Position numbers and translations under genes: made by a program. The notes beneath the pieces were generated by a model that was not told the origin of the DNA, made no database searches, and saw only the letters and a program-made list of their open reading frames with translations. 64,000 nucleotides of DNA, taken from Castellaniella sp. GTDB lineage: Bacteria; Pseudomonadota; Gammaproteobacteria; Burkholderiales; Burkholderiaceae_B. This document shows, piece by piece, positions 46,110 through 54,675 of this stretch; position 1 is the stretch's first letter; each line of letters begins with the position of its first letter. The stretch covers positions 682,001 to 746,000 of the forward strand of contig NZ_JAUCCU010000002.1 in the NCBI RefSeq assembly GCF_034675845.1, read 5' to 3'.

Positions 46110-46112
46110 GAC

Positions 46113-46796
46113 TCAGGTATCCGATCGCAGGCCCAGGCTGCGTTCGACCAACCAGGCGCAGCCCAGCAAGGTGATATTGATGGCCAGATACAGCAGGCCG
46201 GCGATGATGAAGGTTTCCATGATCAGATAACTTTGGCTCATCAAGCGACGCGCAAAGCCGGTCAGCTCCATCACCGCAATGGTCGAGGCCAGACTGGTGC
46301 CTTTGATGGCCAGCACCAGCTCGTTGCTGTAGGCCGGGAATGCCTGACGTATCGCCAAGGGAAAGCGAATCCGGTGAAAGACCTGAAAACGGCTCATGCC
46401 GCATGACAGGGCAGCGTCGATCTGGCCGCCGGGAACGGACTGCAGCCCGCCCCGGATGGCCTCGCTCATGTAGGCGCCGCTGTTCAGCGTGATCGCCAGG
46501 ATGGCACAGCGGGCGCCGTCGCTGAACAGCCACCACAATGCAGCTTGTTCACGCACGAATTCCAGTGTGCCAATGCCGTAGTACAGCAAAAAAAGCTGAA
46601 TCAATAGCGGCGTGCCACGAAACACAGTACTGTATAAAAAAGCAGTTCCCGAGACCAGCCGACTGGATGATGTGCGCATCAGGGCCGCCACCAAGCCCAC
46701 CACCGAGGCGAATAGAATCGCGAACAGGCCGATGCGCAGAGTGACCCAAAAGCCTTCGACCAGTACAGGCAGCGCTTTTTCAAAGAGTTCGATCAT
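46113..46796 (-). CDS. Polar amino-acid ABC transporter permease (HisM/ArtM-like)
   Basis: A 227-residue permease with about five membrane segments. The EAA loop is DAALSCGMSRFQVFHRIRFPLAIRQAFP. It pairs with the permease encoded just upstream, overlapping by four bases. There is no ATPase gene in this cluster, so an ATPase from elsewhere (for example that at 11702 or another) must energise it. Confidence 0.9.
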   Translation of the reverse strand: MIELFEKALPVLVEGFWVTLRIGLFAILFASVVGLVAALMRTSSSRLVSGTAFLYSTVFRGTPLLIQLFLLYYGIGTLEFVREQAALWWLFSDGARCAILAITLNSGAYMSEAIRGGLQSVPGGQIDAALSCGMSRFQVFHRIRFPLAIRQAFPAYSNELVLAIKGTSLASTIAVMELTGFARRLMSQSYLIMETFIIAGLLYLAINITLLGCAWLVERSLGLRSDT

Positions 46797-47509
46797 CGGT
46801 CGGCCCCTTGCATGCCGCGTCCGAAATATCGTTCGGCCCAGACAAACAGCCCTTGGCTACAGGCACCGATCAAAAAGTACAGGATACCGGCCAATAAATA
46901 CAGGGTCAGGGGGGCCCGGGTGGCTGCAGCGCCCAGCACGGCGGCCCGCATGAGTTCAACCAGACCCACCAGAGAGATCAGCGCCGTGTCCTTGAGGGCG
47001 TTCTGCCAGACGTTATTGGCACCGGGCAGGGCATACCAGAACAGTTGGGGCAGGGTGATGCGAATCAGACATTGGCGGCGGCTCATGCCAATGGCCCGGG
47101 CAGCCTCGAGCTGACCAGGGGCGATGGCCTTGAAGGCCCCGCGAAAAACCTCGACGCTATAGGACCCTGAAATCAAGCCGATGGCCAATATGCCCACCAG
47201 GATGGGGAAGACCTTGCTCATCATGTCGTCCCATTCCAGCCAGTCCGCCAGGTCGGCGGCAGGCTGTACGGTGCCAAAAAACAGCAGATAGATAATGAGC
47301 AGTTCGGGGACGCTGCGCACCAGCAGCGTATAGAGGCTGACGATTGCGCGCAGGAGCCGGTTGCGCCCGGACTTCAGGACTGCGCCACCAATGCCGATGA
47401 CCATGCCGAGCACGATGCCGCACAGACTGATGAATATGGTCATACCGGCGCCACGCAATAACATGGTGCCCCAGCCAGCGCTCAGAATGTCGTGCAGGGT
47501 TGCGTTCAT
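46793..47509 (-). CDS. Polar amino-acid ABC transporter permease (HisQ/ArtQ-like)
   Basis: A 238-residue permease. The EAA loop is LEAARAIGMSRRQCLIRITLPQLFWYALPG. It is the first of two permease genes downstream of a binding-protein gene (72-base gap). A histidine, arginine or opine-like substrate would fit the paired HisQM-type layout, but specificity is not shown. Confidence 0.9.
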   Translation of the reverse strand: MNATLHDILSAGWGTMLLRGAGMTIFISLCGIVLGMVIGIGGAVLKSGRNRLLRAIVSLYTLLVRSVPELLIIYLLFFGTVQPAADLADWLEWDDMMSKVFPILVGILAIGLISGSYSVEVFRGAFKAIAPGQLEAARAIGMSRRQCLIRITLPQLFWYALPGANNVWQNALKDTALISLVGLVELMRAAVLGAAATRAPLTLYLLAGILYFLIGACSQGLFVWAERYFGRGMQGADR

Positions 47510-47581
47510 AAAATCAGAATGCCCCGGAGATCCTGGTGTGATGACACCAGAATACCCGCGGGGCGCAGGGGAGTCAGGCGC

Positions 47582-48398
47582 TTATTTGCAGGCCTGATAG
47601 TTGGAGAGATCGACACCAAACCATTTTTGGCTGGATGTCTTGAGGGTGCCGTCCTGGATCAGTTCACACAGCGCCTTGTCGACCTTGGCTTTGAGTTCGG
47701 TGTTTTTCTGATTGATGCCGGCGCCGATGCCCAGGCCCAGAATATCGGGATCAGCACTGCTCTTGACGACATAGTCGGCCATGGCGAATTTGCCTTTGCC
47801 GCTATTGTCCAGGAATTCGCTCTGGGGGGTGACCTCGGAGAAGGTAGCATCCAGGCGTCCTGCGGACAGGTCCATCTGCATCTGGTCCTGAGTTTCGTAC
47901 GTCTTGAGTTTCAGCTCAGGGGCGTATTTCTGCAAAAAAGCACCCTGGGTGGTGCCGCTTTGTACCCCGACGGATTTACCGGTCAGACCCTTGATGAGGG
48001 CTTCCTGGGAGTCGGCCTTGATCAAGGGGCTGCCCTGGGGCACGACAAAGGACGAGTCTTCGGTGGCGTAGGGGATGCTGAAGGAAATGACCTTGGCGCG
48101 TTCGGCGGTGACCGACATGCCGGAGATCACCAGATCGAAGCGCTCGGCCTCCAGGGCCGGAATCAGGCTATCGAAGGCCTGAACCACAAAGCGACACTTC
48201 ATGTCCAGTTTCTGGCACAGGGCGTTGCCTACATCGGCGTCAAAGCCTTGGACCTTGCCTTGGGCGTCGACCATGCTCCAGGGCGGGTAGCCGCCTTCAG
48301 TGCCGATTTTCAGGGTGGCCGCCGAGGCGGCGGTCGCCAGGCCAGGCCAGGCCCAGTGCGGCACAAATCGCCGCCTGTCGTGCAATGCTTGTCACCAT
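47582..48398 (-). CDS. Polar amino-acid ABC transporter binding protein, frameshifted in the signal peptide
   Basis: The mature part (ATLKIGTEGGYPPWSMVDAQGKVQGFDADVGNALCQKL onward) is a complete HisJ/ArgT-type binding protein, but no ATG with a signal peptide is in its frame. The well-placed ATG at 48398, with AAAGGA seven bases upstream, starts a good signal peptide (MVTSIARQAAICAALGLA) in a different frame. The frames meet at a GCCAG x3 tract (48336-48350). One repeat would join them cleanly as ...LGLATAASA-ATLKIG, and four would also restore the frame. With three repeats the gene is out of frame. The lesion could be real, phase-variable or a sequence error. Confidence 0.8.
48336..48350. 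repeat. Pentanucleotide repeat (GCCAG)3 at the frame switch of the binding-protein gene
   Basis: Three tandem GCCAG units, followed by the variant GCCCA, lie where the signal-peptide frame and the mature-protein frame meet. Changes in copy number would shift the frame: one or four units are in frame, three are not. Confidence 0.7.
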
Positions 48399-48458
48399 GA
48401 GGGTATCCTTTCGAAAGGAGGGCTGGAAAAAGGCAATAGTAGTACAAGATCGGCGGAT

Positions 48459-49827
48459 TCACCCAATCTGCATCTGTGCGTCCGGGTATCGAATACGGCT
48501 ATGGCTGCGCGTGCCCAGGTTGTAGACCAGGGTCAAAGGCCCCAGCCGACCGATGAACATCAGCAAGATCAGCAGAATCTGGCTGGGCAGGCTGAGTTTC
48601 TGCGTGAGATCCGGGCTGAGTCCCGTGGTGCTGAAGGCCGACATGACTTCAGTCATGACCGAGAGAAATGGCAACTGTTCGAACAGGCTGACAATAAAAA
48701 TGCCAATGCACACCAGCAGGCCGGACATCATCATCAGGGCCAGGGCCTTGTGGATGGCCTCGGGGGGTGATGGTGCGGTTCATCAGCACGACTTCTTTGC
48801 GCTGCAGGATATAGGCCCGCATCACGGCCAGCAAAATAATGAAGGTGCCAAGCTTGATCCCGCTGGCCGTCGATAGTGACCCACCGCCGATGAACATCAG
48901 CGCCACCAGCAGGAAGCGCGAGCTATCGTGCATCAAGTCCACATCCATCGCGGCAAACCCTGCTGTACGGGCCGCCACCACCTGTATCCAGGATGCCAAG
49001 CCCTGACTGGGCAAGGGCAGGTGGGCAAGCGTGGCCGGATTCCGGGACTCGATCAACCAGAACAGTGTCAGGGCGCATAGATTCAGCACCAGAGTGCCGA
49101 TCAGCATCAGCCGCGTGTAATAAGCCAGCGTTTTCCAGGCGCGTTTATGGTAGATATCGGCCAGCACACTAAAGCCCAATCCGCCCAGGATGATGCAGCC
49201 CGTCAGCACAAAGGTCGTGACAGGATCGCCGACAAAGCCGCTGAGGCTATCGGAAAATAAAGTGATGCCGGCATTATTGAAGGCCGATATCGCATGAAAA
49301 ACAGCCATCAGAAAAGCATCATGCAGATTGTTGTGGCGCCACCACCAAAGCGTCAGGATCACAATGGCCACGCCTTCGATGATCAGCGAAAACTTCAGCA
49401 CGGTCAGGGCGGTCTGGCGGATACGGGCGACACTGGTCTGGTTAAAGGCCTCCAGCGCCAATGCCTGGTATTTAAGGCTGACGCGCTTGCCCAGCGTGAC
49501 TGAAGCAATGATGGCGAATGTGACGAAACCGATCCCGCCGATCTGCACCAGCGCCAGCAGGATCCCCTGGCCAAAAGGGGTCAAGGCCTGGGCTGGGTCG
49601 ATGACCATCAGCCCCGTGACCGTCACGGCAGAGGCCGCCGTGAACAGGGCCTGGAAGATGCTGATGGGCTGGGCCTGGGCGGCGGGCAGCAGCAACAGCA
49701 GCATGCCCAGCAGGGTCAGGATGAAAAAGCTGCCAGCCAGCACGACGGGCGGGCTGGCATGCAGCTGGCCGGTGCGGCGGACGCGTCGGTAAGCTTGTAG
49801 CGGATGGACAGTAAATAAACGAGGCAT
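48459..49827 (-). pseudogene. ktrB: Potassium uptake channel KtrB/TrkH, frameshifted in a C6 run
   Basis: KtrB is the K+-conducting membrane subunit of a Ktr system, a dimer gated by KtrA. Three of the four selectivity-filter loops are in the first frame (SAVTVTGL, SAFNNAGI, AARTAGF) and the fourth (SAFSTTGL) is in the second. The first frame runs off at VLMNRTITP into unrelated residues. Deleting one C of the C6 run (G6 at 48764-48769 on the plus strand) gives TPEAIHKALALMMMSG and a continuous protein of about 455 residues. As written the protein would lack the last pore loop. The ktrA gene lies nine bases upstream. Confidence 0.85.
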
Positions 49828-49836
49828 GCGACTGAC

Positions 49837-50493
49837 CTAGCGCAGCTTTGGGGCAGCCAGCTTTAGCTGCTGCAAGGGTCCGAATAAAATCAAGGTGTCC
49901 TTGGGTTGCAGCACGAATTGCTCTGGCGGGTGCACAGTGTGCACCCCTTTGCGCTTGATCAGCAAGGCCTGGATCTGACCGGGTGGGTCGGTCGTCAGGG
50001 CATCCCCCAGGGTATGACCCGCCAGGTGGGTGCTGGCTTCGATTTCGACAATAAACTCGCCATTGCCCAGGGCGATGTAGTCCGTGACCATGGGGTAACT
50101 GAGCACCTGGGCAATCCGGATGCCCATTTCTTCCTCGGGGTGGATGATGCGGCTGACCCCAAGCTTATTCAGAATCAGATGGTGGGCCCGCGACGAGGCC
50201 TTGACCCATAGGTTCTGCACCCCCAGTGATTTCAGATGCACCGTGCAGACCAGGCTGGCCTGGAGTTCTTCGCCGATGGCGACCAATACCATGTCATATT
50301 CGTCCAGCCCCAATTCAGCCAGCGCATTGCGGTCGGTGACATCCGCGATTGCGGCGCGGGTCAGTTGGTCGGCGATCTGGTCGACAGCCCGGCTGTCGCC
50401 GTCCAGACCCAGCACGGAGTGCCCCAGCCGCATCAGTTCCAGCGATGTGGCGGCACCAAAACGACCCAATCCAATGACGGCAAATTGTCCCAT
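49837..50493 (-). CDS. ktrA: Potassium uptake regulatory subunit KtrA (TrkA/RCK family)
   Basis: KtrA is a cytoplasmic ring-forming gate of KtrB. The 218-residue protein has one RCK_N domain (VIGLGRFGAATSLELMRLGHSVLGLDGD, a GxGxxG nucleotide-binding fold) and one RCK_C domain (about 140-218). A single pair rather than the duplicated TrkA form points to Ktr. It is the first gene of the ktrAB operon. Confidence 0.9.
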   Translation of the reverse strand: MGQFAVIGLGRFGAATSLELMRLGHSVLGLDGDSRAVDQIADQLTRAAIADVTDRNALAELGLDEYDMVLVAIGEELQASLVCTVHLKSLGVQNLWVKASSRAHHLILNKLGVSRIIHPEEEMGIRIAQVLSYPMVTDYIALGNGEFIVEIEASTHLAGHTLGDALTTDPPGQIQALLIKRKGVHTVHPPEQFVLQPKDTLILFGPLQQLKLAAPKLR

Positions 50494-50686
50494 GCGTTTC
50501 CTGATGAAAGTCTTAGGGCACTGGCTGCAGGCGCCAGAGGCTTTGTAATGTGGCTTTGTAATGATAGCCAGACTGTCTAAAATCTGGTAAAAACCCTGAT
50601 GGATTTTTAATGGATTTTGATGTCTGGATTGTGCGTTGCAGCAAAATGTCTCGCAGCTCCGGCATTTCCTGTCTTGGTCGCATCAT

Positions 50687-51703
50687 ATGACAAGTTTGCT
50701 TGACCCGCTGCAACTGGGCGATATCCTCTTGCGCAACCGCATCATCATGGCTCCAGCCGCCGGTAGTCGGCCCGCTCAGGGCCGGGTGCCGGATGATGCA
50801 TTGCGCAACTATTACGCGCAGCGTGCGGCGGCCGGACTGATTGTCACCGAAGCGGCTTCGGTGTCCCCTTTGGGGCTGGGTTATCCGGGGATGCCCGGCA
50901 TCTGGAACAGCGCCCAAGTGCAGGGTTGGCTGCGGGTGACTCAGGCCGTGCACGAGCGCGGCGGCCGGATTTTTCTGCGCTTGTGGCATGCGGGCCGGGT
51001 ATCTGATCCGGAATTGCTCTCTGGCGAAATGCCGGTGGCGCCTAGCGCGATTGCCTGTCAGAACGGGCAGTGCGCGGTGACCGACGATACGGTGTCCTAT
51101 GTCGTGCCGCGCAGCCTGCGTCTCAACGAGATCCATCGCATTGTGGCTGATTTCGATCAAGCGGCACGCTATGCCCGGATGGCGGAATTCGACGGGATCG
51201 AGGTGCATGCCGGGGACGGCTACCTGATTGATCAGTTCTTGCACGATGGCTCCAACTGTCGTCAGGACGAGTACGGCGGTTCTCTGGCAAATCGCTGCCG
51301 GTTCTTGCTGGAAATTCTGGATGTCTGTATCGGGGTCTGGAGCACTGGCCGCATCGGTGTGCATCTGTCGCCACGGGGCGACCGCCATGACATGCGGGAC
51401 TCTGACCCGGCTGCGCTGTACCAATACATTGCCAAAGAACTCGACAAGCGCCGCCTGGCCTTTGTCTGTGTCCGAGAACATCCGGGCGATGATGCCCTGA
51501 CGCCCGTGTTGCGTCAGGCATTCGGCGGTGCCCTGATCCTGAACGAAGGCTATGACGTGGGCCTGGCCCACCATGCCCTGGAGGCTGGGCATGGTGATGC
51601 TGTCGCCTTTGGGCGCGCCTTTGTGCATAATCCGGACCTTGTCCAGCGTCTGCGCGAGGGCCAGGCGCTGCGGGCCTGCGACGAACTGACGCCGATCGCC
51701 TGA
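50687..51703 (+). CDS. Divergent old yellow enzyme family FMN oxidoreductase
   Basis: A 338-residue TIM-barrel protein of the OYE family (RNRIIMAP..., YYAQRAAAGLIVTEAASVSPLGLGYPG, LWHAGRVSDPE, GRAFVHNPDLVQRLR). Two usually conserved sites differ. The FMN-proximal PLTR motif is PAAG, and the active-site HxxN/HxxH is HAGD (in VHAGDGYLIDQFL, about residue 167). The typical alkene reduction may therefore be altered. Compare the canonical homologue at 28681-29799. The start at 50687 is preferred to 50636, which adds a non-family extension. Confidence 0.87.
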   Translation: MTSLLDPLQLGDILLRNRIIMAPAAGSRPAQGRVPDDALRNYYAQRAAAGLIVTEAASVSPLGLGYPGMPGIWNSAQVQGWLRVTQAVHERGGRIFLRLWHAGRVSDPELLSGEMPVAPSAIACQNGQCAVTDDTVSYVVPRSLRLNEIHRIVADFDQAARYARMAEFDGIEVHAGDGYLIDQFLHDGSNCRQDEYGGSLANRCRFLLEILDVCIGVWSTGRIGVHLSPRGDRHDMRDSDPAALYQYIAKELDKRRLAFVCVREHPGDDALTPVLRQAFGGALILNEGYDVGLAHHALEAGHGDAVAFGRAFVHNPDLVQRLREGQALRACDELTPIA

Positions 51704-51711
51704 CGGGCTGA

Positions 51712-52173
51712 TCAGCCGTTTAGCTGGCTGCGCACCTGGGCGGAGACGGCAGCCATGTCGGCACGGCCCGCCAAGGCAGTTTTCAGCTGTCCCATGACCG
51801 CCCCCATGGCGGCACCGCCTTGCAGGCCTTTATCTTGAGTTTGCGCGATGGCTGCGGCGATGGCTGCGGTGATTTCTTCCGGACTGGCGCCCTGGGGCAG
51901 AAACTCCTTCAGGATGTCCAGTTCGGCGCTTTCCTGAGCCGCCAATTCGGTGCGTCCGGCGGATTCAAAGGCAACAATTGACTCCCGGCGCTGTTTGGCT
52001 TGTTTTTCGATGATGGCAATAATCATGGCGTCATCGGGTTCGATGCGCTCGTCGACGGCTTTTTGCTTGATCGCGGCCTGTAGCAGGCGCAAGGTGCCCA
52101 AGCGGATCTTGTCGTGTGCGCGCATGGCAGATTTGACGTCGTCGGAAATCTGGCTGGCAAGGCCGGTGCTCAT
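51712..52173 (-). CDS. GatB/YqeY domain protein
   Basis: A 153-residue YqeY-family protein, related to the C-terminal tRNA-binding domain of GatB. The pattern is QISDDVKSAMRAHDKIRLGTLRLLQAAIKQKAVDER, AKQRRESIVAFESAGRTELAAQE and the C-terminal MGAVMGQLKTALAGRADMAAVS. The start at 52173 has AGGA upstream; the longer frame to 52401 is rejected. The function is unclear: in many bacteria it lies beside rpsU and dnaG, which are absent here. Confidence 0.92.
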   Translation of the reverse strand: MSTGLASQISDDVKSAMRAHDKIRLGTLRLLQAAIKQKAVDERIEPDDAMIIAIIEKQAKQRRESIVAFESAGRTELAAQESAELDILKEFLPQGASPEEITAAIAAAIAQTQDKGLQGGAAMGAVMGQLKTALAGRADMAAVSAQVRSQLNG

Positions 52174-52267
52174 GGGAATATCCTGTTCATGTTGTAAAAC
52201 CCGTATTTTAGCGCGCAGCCAATTCACGGCCGCGCGCTTCCTCCATCTGGCTTTTATACTGGCATTC

Positions 52268-52747
52268 ATGATTTCGATGATTTCTTCCTTCAGGCTGACC
52301 AGGCCACTCAGGCAGGCGGGGCTATGCTTGCTGGCCGCTTTGCTGGCCGGGCCGACCAGTGCGGCGGCGGACTTGGCCTGGACTCTGGATCGCACCAGCA
52401 CGGGTTTGCAGGCCTTGGGCCGCCCCGTGGTGGTAGTCTATGCACCAAAGAGCAAGACAAGCCCCCAGTTAACCAGCAATGCGCGCATCACCCAGGTGTA
52501 TGCCTCGCGCGACTACGAGGGTCTGGCCCAGGTCAGTACGGAACTTTGCTGGGGCTCCCCGAAAGGTCTTTGCGTGCCCCTGCAGGGGCGCCACATCAAT
52601 ACCAGCGCATTCAATGGCAAGCCCGCCAATGGGCCGCTGCTATTGGTGCACAGGGTGGACCGCTGGGTCGGCGATCATCCCCCCTTGTTTGTGCGTGGCA
52701 CGGTGACCGTCTGGTATGCGGATCAGCCCCATGCCCAGGTGCGCTAG
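52268..52747 (+). CDS. FlhE-like secreted protein
   Basis: A 159-residue protein with an N-terminal signal (SFRLTRPLRQAGLCLLAALLAG, cut near SAAA). The mature part resembles FlhE: a pair of Cys in LCWGSPKGLCVPLQGRHINTSAFNG and a C-terminal strand pattern GPLLLVHRVD...PLFVRGTVTVWY. FlhE is a periplasmic protein of the flagellar export system in enterics, where it sits in the flhBAE operon. Here it stands alone between yqeY and fabA, with no flagellar genes in view. The start is ATG 52268 or 52277. Confidence 0.65.
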   Translation: MISMISSFRLTRPLRQAGLCLLAALLAGPTSAAADLAWTLDRTSTGLQALGRPVVVVYAPKSKTSPQLTSNARITQVYASRDYEGLAQVSTELCWGSPKGLCVPLQGRHINTSAFNGKPANGPLLLVHRVDRWVGDHPPLFVRGTVTVWYADQPHAQVR

Positions 52748-52849
52748 GCTAGGTTCGAGCCTCGGGTTATACTGTTAGGCTTGATTACTTTGTAGGCTGC
52801 TCATATCTTGGTTTTTGCAGCCAGCAGTCGGGTTATCTCACAGGACATC

Positions 52850-53362
52850 ATGCAAAAAAACAGTTACAGCTATGACGAACTGCTGGCGTGCGGGCGCGGA
52901 GAACTCTTCGGGCCGGGAAATGCCCAGTTGCCTTTGCCCCCCATGCTGATGTTCGATCGCATCGTTCATATCGACGATCAGGGTGGGCCGCACAATAAAG
53001 GCGAGATCATCGCCGAACTCGATATCCGCCCGGATCTCTGGTTCTTCGATTGCCACTTTCAGGGCGATTCCGTCATGCCCGGTTGTCTGGGCCTGGACGC
53101 CATGTGGCAGTTGGTGGGGTTTTTCCTGGGCTGCTGCGGTGGCCAGGGGCGCGGTCGTGCCCTGGGGGTGGGCGAGGTCAAATTCACTGGCCAGGTATTG
53201 CCCACCAGCGGTCTCGTGCGCTATCACATCGACATGAAGCGCGTCATGATGCGTAAGCTTGTGATGGGCATTGCCGATGCCCGCATGGAAGTCGATGGCC
53301 ACGAAATCTACGTGGCCCATGATTTGCGAGTGGGCCTGTTCACCCGCACGGATAATTTCTAG
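52850..53362 (+). CDS. fabA: 3-hydroxyacyl-ACP dehydratase/isomerase FabA
   Basis: FabA dehydrates 3-hydroxydecanoyl-ACP and isomerises trans-2 to cis-3-decenoyl-ACP, the branch to unsaturated fatty acids. The 170-residue protein has the catalytic His in CHFQGDSVMPGCLGLDAMWQ (about residue 69) and the Asp of LGLDAMWQ (about 83). The start at 52850 (MQKNSYSYDEL) gives the usual family length. It is 11 bases upstream of fabB and forms the classical fabAB operon. Confidence 0.96.
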   Translation: MQKNSYSYDELLACGRGELFGPGNAQLPLPPMLMFDRIVHIDDQGGPHNKGEIIAELDIRPDLWFFDCHFQGDSVMPGCLGLDAMWQLVGFFLGCCGGQGRGRALGVGEVKFTGQVLPTSGLVRYHIDMKRVMMRKLVMGIADARMEVDGHEIYVAHDLRVGLFTRTDNF

Positions 53363-53373
53363 GAGGCCCTATC

Positions 53374-54591
53374 ATGCGTCGTGTGGTCATCACCGGCATG
53401 GGCATCGTATCCAGCCTGGGTAATAATCAATCCGAAGTTCTCGACAGCCTGCGTACAGGCCGTTCGGGCATCACCTATCAGTCCGAATACGCAGCCCAGG
53501 GGCTGCGCTCTCATGTGGCGGGCTCAGTGCATCTGGATGCACTGGAAAAAATCGACCGCAAACTCGGGCGCTTCATGGCCAATGGTCATGCCTACGCCTG
53601 GTTGGCCATGCAAGAAGCCATCCAGGACGCCGGTCTGACACCCGAACAGGTTTCGCATCCGCGTACTGGTCTGATTGTGGGGGCAGGGGGCGCATCGCAT
53701 TCCTCTATCCACGATGGTATCCAGACATTGCGCGAAAAGGGCGTGCGCCGGGTAGGCCCCTATATGGTCACCAAGGCCATGGCCAGCGGGGTATCGGCCT
53801 GTCTGGCCACGGGCGCCCAGATCAAGGGTGTCAATTACTCGATCAGCTCGGCCTGTTCTACCAGCGCGCACTGCATCGGCAACGCCGTCGAACAGATCCA
53901 GCTGGGCAAGCAAGACATCGTGTTTGCCGGCGGCGCCGAAGAAGAGCACTGGTCTTTGTCTTTTATGTTCGACGCCATGGGGGCGCTATCCACGCGCTAT
54001 AACGATACCCCTGACCGGGCATCCCGCACGTATGATGCCGATCGCGACGGCTTCGTGATTTCTGGCGGCGGCGGCATCGTGGTGGTCGAGGAATACGAAC
54101 ACGCGAAAGCACGCGGGGCCAATATCCTGGCTGAAATCGTCGGCTACGGGGCAACCTCCGATGGTTACGATATGGTGGCTCCTTCGGGTGAGGGCGCCGA
54201 ACGCTGCATGCGCCAGGCGCTGGTCGGCGTGTCGTCGCGAGTGGACTATATCAACACCCACGGCACCAGCACGCCGGTGGGCGACGTCAAAGAACTCGAG
54301 GCCATTCGTGCGGTTTTTGGGGCTGACCAACCTTGGATAGCTTCGACAAAATCGCTGTCTGGCCATGCGCTGGGGGCGGCTGGCGTCAATGAAGCCGTCT
54401 ATACCTTGTTGATGATGAAGCACGGCTTTGTCGCGGCCTCGGCCAATATCGACACGCTGGACTCAGCGGCCGAGGGCATGAACATCCTGTGTGAAACCCT
54501 GCCCAACACAACGATCCAGACAGCCTTGTCCAATAGCTTCGGCTTTGGCGGCACCAATGCAACCTTGGTGTTTTCCCGCGCAGACTTATAG
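53374..54591 (+). CDS. fabB: 3-oxoacyl-ACP synthase I FabB
   Basis: FabB elongates the cis-3-decenoyl-ACP made by FabA. The 405-residue thiolase-fold enzyme has the catalytic Cys in SSACSTSAHCIG (about 163) and His residues in NTHGTSTPVGD (about 299) and SLSGHALGAAG (about 334). The ribosome binding site AGGAGG precedes the ATG at 53374. A strong terminator follows. Confidence 0.97.
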   Translation: MRRVVITGMGIVSSLGNNQSEVLDSLRTGRSGITYQSEYAAQGLRSHVAGSVHLDALEKIDRKLGRFMANGHAYAWLAMQEAIQDAGLTPEQVSHPRTGLIVGAGGASHSSIHDGIQTLREKGVRRVGPYMVTKAMASGVSACLATGAQIKGVNYSISSACSTSAHCIGNAVEQIQLGKQDIVFAGGAEEEHWSLSFMFDAMGALSTRYNDTPDRASRTYDADRDGFVISGGGGIVVVEEYEHAKARGANILAEIVGYGATSDGYDMVAPSGEGAERCMRQALVGVSSRVDYINTHGTSTPVGDVKELEAIRAVFGADQPWIASTKSLSGHALGAAGVNEAVYTLLMMKHGFVAASANIDTLDSAAEGMNILCETLPNTTIQTALSNSFGFGGTNATLVFSRADL

Positions 54592-54631
54592 GCCGGTAAT
54601 CTCCCCAACCTGGGGTTGATCGATCGGTTTA

Positions 54632-54665
54632 AAAACAAATCCCGCTGGCTGGCGGGATTTGTTTT
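54632..54665. terminator. Bidirectional intrinsic terminator after fabB
   Basis: A 14-bp stem (54632-54645 with 54652-54665) with a 6-base loop, GC-rich near the loop and A-rich/T-rich at its base. It can end fabAB on the plus strand and the MFS gene at 54676 on the minus strand. Confidence 0.88.
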
Positions 54666-54675
54666 CAGTGGAATC

